A stretch of DNA of 64,000 nucleotides. Origin: Limnephilus marmoratus (lineage: Eukaryota > Arthropoda > Insecta > Trichoptera > Limnephilidae). The translations under genes and the position numbers were made by a program. The stretch covers positions 12,481,721 to 12,545,720 of the forward strand of contig OU862928.1 of assembly GCA_917880885.1 (NCBI GenBank). The letters are read 5' to 3'. The notes under the pieces are model-generated. The model did not search any database, was not told the DNA's origin, and saw nothing but the letters and a program-made list of their open reading frames with translations. Shown here piece by piece: positions 55,577 to 64,000 of this stretch; the first letter of the stretch is position 1; each line of letters opens with the position of its first letter.

Positions 55577-56750
55577 TACTACTACGCCGTTGTTTTGTCT
55601 GTAGTGATTTGAGGTGTGATGGTGGGTATAATTGGGGATGTTTTTGGGAGTATAGTAAGGTGTTAGCCAATATTCTGTCAAGATAATTAGGTCATATTTG
55701 GTTTTAGTAAGTTCAAGTTCGATGAGAAAATGGTCAAAGTTTTTGTTTATCGATCTAATATTTTGATGATAGATTGATAGGTCTGATTTGTTAGACTTAA
55801 GAAGAGGTAGAAAAAGAATCCATTTTTGGATGATGTGTAGATTGTGATGAAATATGGGAGAATAATTTACCAATATTTTAAGTTATTTTTTTAAAATCAT
55901 CTACATGTTTTATATAAATATTTTTTTCGTTCATGAGACGCCTCATCATGATTCTACCATCCTTGAACCAGACATAGGTTTATTTATTTTTCTTTGGCAA
56001 ATGTTTTTGTTGGCCATAAAAGTTCTTTATGAGACGCGGTGACTTCTTCTCCAATGTATATCTTGTCTTGGGCAAGTCCTTTGGCAGCGTAGTTGATGTT
56101 TTTTCTTACGGCGATGAGGTTGTCTCTTGCGGTTTTGTTGCTGAAGTAAACCAGCAGTTTGGGGGGGGGGGCACCAACACGTCTGTCCAGAATTCTTTTT
56201 ACATCGGTTATATCTCCATGTTTGATCTCCAAACCAGCCGCTGCAGCCACTCTTTTAACTATTTCAGTCGCCTCTTCGCCACTTGATTGTTTAATGCCTG
56301 CTATCTCCAAATAGTTAGATCGGAATTATGATTCTAGTTCAGATAATTTAATTTCAAGATGTTTCATAATATTTTTTTTGCCTTGTTATAATTTTTTGAA
56401 GTTTTCAATTTCACCTTCAATTTTTATGTTTTGTAAGAGAGTTTGGTCAATCTTTTTTATTAGTACATCATACTGGTTACTTATAAATTCGATGCTTTCT
56501 TGAGTTTCAGAGGTGATTTTTTTCCATTTTAGTGATTATTTCTTTTTTAATATTATCCATGTTTTTATCAATGTGGAGGATAATTTTTTCCATAATTTTG
56601 TCGTCTAATTCAAGTGCTCCTTTTCCTATACCATTGATTGTCTTATTAGGATTGGTGTAGTCCTCTTCAGAATCGCTAGATGTCACTTTCTTTTGAGATT
56701 TCTTCTACCTATTCATCTTGGAAAGCTTTGGATATCGGGTAGAGATTTAG
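55577..56750 (-). mobile_element. old LINE, segment 1: ORF1 and EN start
   Basis: Minus strand: ORF1 remnant with EEATEIVKRVAAAAGLEIKH, VKRILDRRVGAPPPKLLVYF and FSNKTARDNLIAVRK (the RRM-like ORF1 of Jockey/CR1-type LINEs), then ORF2 start LSIYHQNIRSINKNFDHFLI and ELTKTKYDLIILTEYWL (endonuclease domain beginning). It continues in 51131-51259 after the mariner-like insertion. Stops and a frameshift between. Confidence 0.8.
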
Positions 56751-56784
56751 AAAAAATAAAAATATTTAAATTCTTCTGGAATAG

Positions 56785-56860
56785 GTAGGGTTCGAACTTG
56801 GTCCGTTAAGTGGAGTTGAGCGAGCGCGCGCCACTACACTATTAGCCACTTGTTACGTAG
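56785..56860 (-). repeat. tRNA-like sequence (SINE head or tRNA relic)
   Basis: Minus strand box A TAGTGTAGTGG and box B GTTCGAACCC at tRNA spacing. The stems do not close. It lies just 5' of the old LINE. Confidence 0.5.
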
Positions 56861-57801
56861 CGTGAAGATTGTGCAATATTGATTATCTTAGATGCACTAT
56901 TAATTGACAGATACGTTTGTAATAAGCGAATGTATGTTTGGGCAACAATATTCACTTAACTGTCACTTGCAAAGAACACTATATGAGACCGCTCATAAAT
57001 CATTAAAGTAGATCTTTCGCTGAATTGAACATTACGAAAATATTTGCCAGTAAATTATTTTTACTGTATTATACGCAATAAATTTATATGATCTATGAGG
57101 AGCGGTATTTTGGCGTGCACTCTGTGGGCAATGTATGAATAGGTCATCCAAATTTAAATATTATTAAGATAATTATAAAAAGGTTTTTTTTTAAAATGTG
57201 AATGTTATAGAAAATAAAAATAATAATTATAAAGCAAATTAACCTAATTTGTTGACTTCAGGCATTCTTTAAAATAGTTCATCCCCTTTGTAAATAACCA
57301 ATCCTCGACACTTATAATATAAAGCTTATCAGATTTCGATTTCCTAGTATCAATACTCAGTGAGTTGAACATTTTGGGGCAATTATGAGAACTGTCGCTG
57401 TGAGAAAAAGTTGTTTTCGTTGTAGGAATTATACATTTTAGGTGTGACACTGAGATACTGAGTGTGAGTTTTTTTTTCATCAAATCATTTTTCCATAAGA
57501 ATATGAGAATTGTCTTTATGTATAATTGTCGAATATCTAACACTGTGAATCTTTTATAAAGTGACTCCGATGGGTGTGATGGGTTACATTTGACTATTAT
57601 CCTTAGCAAAAGTTTTTGTATTAAGACTATGGGATATAGAATTGACATTGCACACTCTCCCCATCTCACAATACCATATGTAATATTGATTGGAAAAAGT
57701 GCAAAGTAAACACAAACGTCTCAGTATTTGCAGGTTAAGAACAGATCTGAGAGAGTAGAAAATTTAGCATAATTTTCGAATTCTTTTTGTTGTAGAATTG
57801 A

Positions 57802-58464
57802 CTAACTGGCCCGGCCATGCGTTGCTGTAGATAATAAAACACAACGTCATCTACCGGATGGTTATCCAACCTTTATAACCACCGCCGTCTTTGAGTTTAT
57901 TGCGAAGAGACAGATAGATGCCGCGGAGGACTTTAATTTATAATACGTAGAGATGCTGTGAAAGATTATAATAATGTGCATGAAATGCTTGGGATAACTA
58001 ACGTATTTTAGTTAATAAGGTTTAATACTGCATCCATCTAAATAACTTTTCAATTACCGCAATGTACATAACCATTTTTTTAGAAGATAGAATGGGTATA
58101 GTAAGCTATCCGTAAAAGATAGATATATGCCTTTGCAGACTTTTTTGTAGATCTATAAAAGAGAAATATCCCAACATGCATTTTTTTGTTATATCCCAAA
58201 AGGATTAGGCAGCATTTTCGATGAAAGCTACCAGGCGGCTTGACTTTTTCCGACACTTATCAAATAATAACAATTATCGTTATGTTTCAACCAATTTATA
58301 TAAATCCTTGACAAATTACATACATAAACCTTTCTCACGAAATTCTCTATCTATGTATTGGTGAAAACCGCATGAAAATCCGTTCAGTAGTTTTCGAGTT
58401 TATCGCGAACAGACAGACAGACAGACAGACGATGCGGAGGACTTTAAATTATAACATGTAGAGA
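57802..58464 (-). mobile_element. Helitron, non-autonomous, 663 bp
   Basis: Minus strand begins TCTCTACATGTTATAATTTA after a host A and ends GCATGGCCGGGCCAGTTAG before a host T. Removing it gives TTGA|TGTGTGCC, which is exactly the sequence of the uninterrupted inverted duplicate at about 58860 (GTTGATGTGTGCC). It contains AACCGCATGAAAATCCGTT and a (GACA)n run. The 3' end is TTAG rather than CTRR, probably a mutation. Confidence 0.85.
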
Positions 58465-58465
58465 T

Positions 58466-58945
58466 GTGTGCCTACCAACGCAGTTGATCGTCAATAATAT
58501 CCCCTAAGTACTTAATGTCATTTGATAATTTTAGGACATCGCATGAGCAATTTTTGATGATGATCAATTTTGAGTGATGTACGGCGTAGGCGTGTTAGGG
58601 TTCTGTGAAAATGAATATAAGGTAAGTTTATTTATTTATTTATTTATTCATATCAGTGAACATGAATATAAGGTAAGTTTATTTATTTATTTGTAAATAA
58701 ACTTACCTTATATTGATGTTCACAGAACTCTAACACGCCTATGCCCTACATCACTTCACAAAAATTGCTCATGTGATGTCCTAAAATTATCAAACGAAAT
58801 TAAGTACTTAGGGGATATTATTGACGATCAACTGCGTTGGGAGGCACACATCAACTCTACACCGAAAAGGATTCGAAAATGATGCTACATTTTCTACTCT
58901 CTCAGATCTATTCTTAAGTTAATGACAGTTTTGAAGGAGGTTTGG
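58466..58945. repeat. inverted duplication of a LINE piece
   Basis: 58466-58645 (minus sense) and 58690-58945 (plus sense) carry the same LINE segment (KNCSCDVLKLSN.IKYLGDII), facing each other around TTTATTTATTTATTTATTCA-type sequence. The plus copy extends through TCTACTCTCTCAGATCTATT, which in the minus copy lies beyond the Helitron at 57745-57765. Confidence 0.85.
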
Positions 58946-59062
58946 TTTCCGTGTAGAAAAAAGTAGGTATTTTGTTTTATCAATATTAAGAGTGAGGAGG
59001 TTGGAATCAATGTTTTACTATATTTATTTAGGGTGTGTCAATTATTTCAACTTTTTAATTCA

Positions 59063-59599
59063 GAAACGCCCGGGTCTTTAAAGTTGCGTCTTAGAAAGAA
59101 AATGAGAACTGCATTTAAATGTATTTTTTTTAAATGGATATTAGCCCGCTAAAATGCATTGAAAAACAAAAAACAAACCTAAAACCACTTTTTTAATTTT
59201 TAATAAAAAGAAATTCAGTAATTTAACCTTTTAACGTTTGTTGGTTATTAAAAAATGCGTATAACTGACAAAAATGAAAAAAAAGTTCATGCTAATGAAT
59301 ACAAGTAAGTCAATAAGAATTCAGATTTTATCCAGAAAAAGTGTTATTTTTCCCTTTTATATTTTTAACCAACACATCATATATGTTTAAAAAATTTTTT
59401 TTTTGGTTTTTTGTACTGCAGTTATGGAAATATAAAATATGAACCCTTTGTTTTAATTTTTTTCCAAATCACGAAATCTATTTTTTTTTTTAAACTTCCG
59501 GCCATTTTAGCGGGCTAACAATGAACAATAATTTCATTTATTTTTACGTTTTCGAATAGTTACAGATCATGCGAAACTTTTGAGACCCCGGGCGTTTAA
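59063..59599. mobile_element. MITE-like element in the LINE
   Basis: Inverted ends AAACGCCCGGGTCTTTAAAG / ACTTTTGAGACCCCGGGCGTTT, with a second inverted pair TTAGCCCGCTAAAATG / CATTTTAGCGGGCTAA at 59150 and 59505. Target duplication not readable. No coding sequence. Confidence 0.6.
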
Positions 59600-60506
59600 G
59601 TATAAGGCCAATTTTTTTTTCTCTCCATGGAGAGCGACACAAGTTAATATTTTTATGCCATAATTTGCTTTTCCAAAGGTTGAATTTAAATTTTCACCTT
59701 CAAATACGATAACCGTGTCATCGGCGAAAGATATTATTGTACCACTAGTATTTATATTTCATAAAGAATAAATGTATATTAGAAAGATAAGTGAGTCTAA
59801 CACACTGCCTTGGGGCACGCCATATGTGATTGGTAAACTTGAACTTCTGTATTCTTTAGCGGAATTGAAAATAGTTGACTGGGATCTGTTTGTTAGATAA
59901 ATCTTAAACCATTCAAGCGTAATCTCTTTTATTTCTTCTGAAGGAGTTTTTTTCAGAAGTATGCGGTGAGATACAGAATTAAAGGCTTTAGCTAGATCCG
60001 AAAATAAAGCGAGGGGTTTGCGATTTTTATTGAGGTTATCAGATATTAATTTAGTAAAAGCTGCAATTGCATCTGAGGCACTACGACCTTTGTGAAAGCC
60101 GTATTGATTTCTTGACAGGATTTCATAGTCTTCAAGAAATTTGTAGAGTCTTCGTTTTACCGTTTTATCAATTATTTTTGAGATCGGACTCAGGGTCATT
60201 GGTCATAGATATTGGTCAAGGTCATTGGTCGCAAGGATATTGGTCTATAGTTCACGGATAACACGTCTACCAAAAAATTAAAATTGAGAGCTGTTTTGGT
60301 TTTTTTGCCTAATTCTTATGTTTTTGGGTGTGCTGAATCCGAAAATGTCACAGAACGTCACGTTTTCTGACAATGTAGGTATCTATGTGAAACAAGTTAT
60401 CATCTTAAAATAAAAGAGATAAATGAATTAAACAACAAAAAAAAATTTTTTATTTAAAATTGCTTAACAATTTTTTTTTTATCTAAAATACATTGATTAG
60501 TAAGCA

Positions 60507-60790
60507 CTAAACACATTTATTTTTCCCAGTGAGACTCCTTTTGGTACATATTCGCTTGTAGAAGAAAAAAGGCCTCTGAAGCGTCCAACAGTAGTATACA
60601 ATCATTGAGATGCTCCATCTTCCCTGGTATCTTTTTTCCATCTCCTTAATATCTTGGTGAAATCGTTTATTTTGCTCTTCGTAGTAGTCGAGGTGGGAAT
60701 GAAGAAAATGTTCTTTCAAACTCATTAGGCTACCTAAACCTTGAAATGCTTTTAACGATTTGTTTGTAGTTAGGGTCTTTGTTATTACCT
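60507..60790 (-). pseudogene. fragment of a repeated insect protein (HQDIK.ME.RYQGRW)
   Basis: Minus strand: LGSLMSLKEHFLHSHLDYYE, EQNKRFHQDIKEMEKRYQGR, WSISMIVYYCWTLQR. The HSHLD...ERFHQDI..ME.RYQGRW..M..DYCW block is the C-terminal part of a protein found in many copies in insect genomes, probably mobile-element related. I cannot name it safely. Truncated on both sides. Confidence 0.6.
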
Positions 60791-60794
60791 AAAA

Positions 60795-61260
60795 ATTCAG
60801 CTTAAACCTCCCCGATCCCTAGTTCCCCTCCCCCCCTCCCTCGAACCCCCTACCCGAGTTCCCCTCCGCCCTCCCGCAATCCATACATTCAGTCCCAGTA
60901 CATTTAGTCTTCACAGCTCGCGTGCCACTTATTGCAATTTTTTTATATAAATTTCATAATTCCAGAGCTCACCAGTAGAATTATACAAACCTTGTCTTGA
61001 CAATAACGAACACAAAAAAAAGAATTATCCGATTTGGTGCAGTCGTTCAAAAGTTATGCGCATACATACATTTCTGCGATTCATTTTTATTTAATTAATT
61101 CTTTTTTCGTAATTTCACGATACCAGAGCTCACTATTGTATACAGAAACCATCGCGGGCATGCACACATCAAATTCCCAAAGTTTCATCGCATCGTATGA
61201 ACGGTTTGAACGGATGAAAGCAAAGAAATGTTTATTGCCAGAGCTCACTATTGTATATAC
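60795..61260 (+). repeat. dispersed C-tract repeat, second copy
   Basis: CCCCTCCCCCCCTCCC followed by GAGCTCACTATTGTA, AACCATCGCGGGCATGC and TTTCATCGCATCGTATGAA. The GAGCTCACTATTGTATA phrase occurs twice more (61128, 61239). Matches 38585-38975. Confidence 0.5.
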
Positions 61261-61791
61261 TATCTATATCTACATATGTATACCGCTTTGCAAAATAACC
61301 TGACGTTCTGGAATTTTTTGAGTATTTTTCTAGTTTTCAGAACACCTTAATACATAGAAATCTGTTGAAAATATCCAGACAGTATTTTTGTTGCAGACCT
61401 GTGTAATCTGTCCCCTGATTTAATAATAGGTATGTTGTGTTTTATAATAATAAAGCACATGCGAAAGATTTTATGAAGATTTATTTATACTTTATAGTAT
61501 TTATAAAATGATTCCCGACTTTTATTATTACGGACTGGTATGATGTTTCTTTATAGGAATCCAAATGCAGAAAGAGAGTGAATATAAATGGGTCAGTGAA
61601 TTTATAATAATTTCAAATTAGCCTGCTTGGAAATGGTAAAATAAACAATGCAAATTATACGTTCTTTTTATGAACATTAACTAAACAAACTAAACTGAAA
61701 ATAGGAACTGACAAAATTATGTAGGTACCTTTTGAAGCCCAACTAAAAATAATTAAATGTAATCTTTAACAAGGTACAATTGTTGAATGTT

Positions 61792-62320
61792 TTAGGGTGT
61801 TTGGGAAAAGGCCAGTTCAAATAGGGTGGTGTTGAGTTTTTCCTCTCTATTGTTAGCTTGTTTGTTGATGTTTTTTACGTCTGTCAAGAAGACATCACGG
61901 TCAATACTGGTTTTAAACGATATGATTATGGGCCTGCATTGGTATTTAGGTATTTTTTGGGAAATGTGGTAAGCTGCATTAATCTTGTTCATTTCTGCGT
62001 TTGAATTAGTAGTTTTTTGGATGTTGAATATAGGGTTTTTTAAGTTATCACCGTTATTTTCAGGGATCCCCCTGATTTTTACGTTCTTTGGCCTATTTTG
62101 CCTGTCAATTTGCTCCATGTGGTTTTCTGACACTTCAATTCTTGCTTCGAGGCCGGTGTCCTTTTTCTCCAGTTTGTTATTAGTATCCTCAAGCTCGTGA
62201 ACGCAAAGAAGTATCTTCTCATCCCCGCTAGAGTGGCAAGAATTTGAATGTTTTGTTCGAGCCGTTTTAGAGAGTAGTTCACTATCAATAAGTGAACTGC
62301 TGCTGGGTTTGACAGTCGGT
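61792..62320 (-). mobile_element. LINE ORF1 fragment
   Basis: Minus strand with one frameshift: a coiled-coil-like stretch (ELEDTNNKLEKKDTGLEARI) followed by SENHMEQIDRQNRPKNVKIR, GIPENNGDNL and KCRPIIISFKTSIDRDVFLT-like sequence. This is the coiled coil plus RRM order of LINE ORF1 proteins. No ORF2 follows in 61300-61790. Confidence 0.65.
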
Positions 62321-62329
62321 GTGACACAA

Positions 62330-63036
62330 ATGCATTGTTTACATTTTATGTGGGCACGCCCGCGCCGCTCCTTAGTCAGGCGACGGTAGGTACTTTCTCC
62401 ACAGTGCAGATGAAACGTCTCCTCTCAAGATGCACACAAAAATATACTCGACAGATATTGTAGGTTCGGAACATTCTTGACAGTGGAGGTAATCCACCTC
62501 TTACCCGCCTTGGTATAAGTAACTGATGGTTACTCCTTCAAGGCTCTCGCAAGATTCTAATTTTTTTTGTTAAACGAAGCTACATTTATTTATTTTGAAC
62601 GAATCTAGACCTCCAGTGTCCATGCATACGTTGTTAGTAAGCAGTATGCAAGTGCTTAACAGGAAAAACAAAATGCAAAAAATAGGTTAGTAAGACAAAG
62701 ATAATTAAACAGGGCAAAAGAAAAACTCATTCATGAGGCTCCATGAGGCGGCATTGCATCTGTAAAAACCCGCAAGCACCTGCATAAAATAGAGAACATA
62801 AGTAATACAATAAATCTCAAATCAATTGGCAAGTACCAACAAAAAATGTGAATGGCTTTCGGTCTGATCATAAACTACACTTAGCTTCCGTGTCCCTTAG
62901 CCAACCACTCAGTGAAGCCTCAAAGAATGTTAGCTGAATATTTGGGGTAAAATACCCGAAGACTAAAAGAAATTTCAGCGTTGGGTAGTCAGAGGCAGGA
63001 CAAAGGATAGTTGACAGATATTCTTCATCTTAATAA
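62330..63036. other. nothing recognised
   Basis: No coding signal or element boundary found. Confidence 0.35.
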
Positions 63037-63300
63037 TGTATGATACTATAGAGAACGATACTCAACAGCCGAATAATTGCGTTTCATACGCTGGCAACCC
63101 AGCCGACGTGAGCTTGCATTAATTCCGTTCGGCAAAGTTACCGGACCTTATTCGTTTTTCGACTACCCGACGTGCGGCTGTATGTTAGAGTGTCGTTCCC
63201 TATAAATCTTCTGAATTTAATACTTATCGTGTTTTACAAAAATCTAATAAACCTTAACTTCAGTATTAAATATTTCTTTCAATTTTAATATCACGGTACA
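63037..63300 (+). mobile_element. possible LTR (TG...CA)
   Basis: Starts TGTATGATACTATAGAGAAC and ends ATATCACGGTACA, with AATAAA at 63246. The following TTTGGTAACCCAGTGGAGTC resembles a primer-binding site. ACTATAGAGAACGATAC near the start is inverted at 63190 as GTGTCGTTCCCTATA. The internal part is cut off by the next LTR. Confidence 0.4.
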
Positions 63301-63550
63301 TTTGGTAACCCAGTGGAGTCAGATAAAGAAGTGTAGAGAAGTACGTATAATCACCACACGGATCGCCGAACTAAGTCCACGTGGCCGCCATCATACAAAA
63401 TCTACCTACAACAAACCAAATACCAAATTGGTGACCCACGACACACACGAGGAATGAGATGGGAATCTCGCATACAGCAGCCGTCGGGAGTCGGAAAACG
63501 AATCCCGAGCAACCCATACCCCCGGTGAGTCACATTTTATATTTCATATT

Positions 63551-63829
63551 TGTAATGTAGAGTAATTAAGTATTTAATATGGAAAGAATACGATAGATGG
63601 CGGTAAGCATGTAGCTTGCACCATAGCTCGCCAGATGGCATTGGCGTACAAGAAGCAGTATCAGAGATATTCTTTACGAGCTCCCCTGGCAAGGCTCCAG
63701 AGATTTACCTACCCCCGAATAGTAAACAGTCGTAGCTATCCAGCTAGGTTATTCAAGTAATAAACACATTTATATTAAAAGAACCGTTATTAATAAAAAC
63801 TATCTGCCCAGGAAAGGGCAGACATAACA
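63551..63829 (+). mobile_element. 5' LTR of a retrotransposon running off the window
   Basis: 279 bp beginning TGTAATGTAG and ending CAGACATAACA, with a poly-A signal AATAAA at 63759. TTGGCGCAGCCGT follows as likely primer-binding site. The partner LTR is outside the window. A Ty3/gypsy type is likely from this layout. Confidence 0.6.
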
Positions 63830-63899
63830 ATTGGCGCAGCCGTAAAAGTATAATTGTGTGGAAGTTACGCGTACGAATAATAATTGGTGCTGGACACGG

Positions 63900-64000
63900 A
63901 TGACTAAGTCACTGCTGGAGTGACTTGCAGTTTTGGCAAAGGAATCGGAAGAGATTCTGCTCGAGATTAAGGAGCATTTGGTTCCGTGGCTACGGGCTGG
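63900..64000 (+). mobile_element. start of the retrotransposon internal region
   Basis: ATG at 63900 opens MTKSLLE then a TGA; continuing in the same frame gives LAVLAKESEEILLEIKEHLV, which looks like a gag beginning with one stop. Cut by the window end. Confidence 0.35.

Larger units (their letters stand above)
57240..60260 (-). mobile_element. LINE (second old copy), interrupted
   Basis: Minus strand: NYRPIS, ISKIIDKTVKRRLYKFLEDY, SRNQYGFHKGRSASDAIAAF, LFSDLAKAFNSVSHRILLKK, ITYGVPQGSVLDSLIFLIYI, TIISFADDTVIVFEG, then (after a MITE) NLLTLNIDKTKYLLFSTRK, then NCSCDVLKLSNDIKYLGDII, and (after a Helitron) the C-terminus FTVLDIRQLYIKTILIFLWK. A small duplication of the NYRPIS region at 60199-60260. 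Not active. Confidence 0.78.

Overview
The window is insect-like nuclear DNA: AT-rich, intron-rich, full of transposable elements, with a 200-N assembly gap at 34899-35098. The one clear protein-coding gene is an insect TRPV channel, and the transposon families (mariner, hAT, Helitron, Mutator-like, Jockey/CR1/RTE-type LINEs, Penelope) fit an insect. Frequent TAGGTACCTA-type words and an LTR with a moth-like flavour lean towards Lepidoptera, but the sequence does not prove the order.

Gene. The minus strand from 39081 down to 7652 carries the 3' part of a TRPV channel gene that I read as inactive (iav). I joined fourteen exons. Every junction has GT/AG borders, the phase is kept throughout, and the reading is open for 948 codons to a TGA. 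The exons encode S3/S4 to S6, including the pore, plus an unusually long cytosolic tail of about 775 residues with a Met/Gln/Asn-rich tandem-repeat exon. The N-terminus, ankyrin repeats and S1-S2 are not seen. They lie upstream, beyond a >20 kb transposon-filled stretch or outside the window.

Layout. 1-7650 is downstream of iav: a hAT element, a mariner-like element with a Mutator-like MITE inside it, a Mutator-like element split by a zinc-finger-containing insert, a LINE remnant and a 42-bp minisatellite. 7652-39081 is iav, whose introns hold many copies of a LINE and a roughly 450-bp SINE with the same 3' double hairpin, plus nested hATs, two deleted mariners, a zinc-finger pseudogene array, a Helitron, RTE-like LINEs, and a Penelope-like element ending in a well-formed hammerhead ribozyme. 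39082-64000 holds almost only transposons: CR1/Jockey-like LINEs, one of them broken into four pieces by three later insertions over about 13 kb (43810-56750), a second LINE that carries a Helitron and an inverted duplicate preserving the Helitron's empty site, and one or two LTR-retrotransposon 5' ends at the right edge.

Most insertions are supported by target-site duplications I could read directly: 8 bp for hATs, 9 bp for Mutator-like elements, TA for mariners and A|T for Helitrons. All elements look defective: each has stops, frameshifts, internal deletions or no coding capacity.
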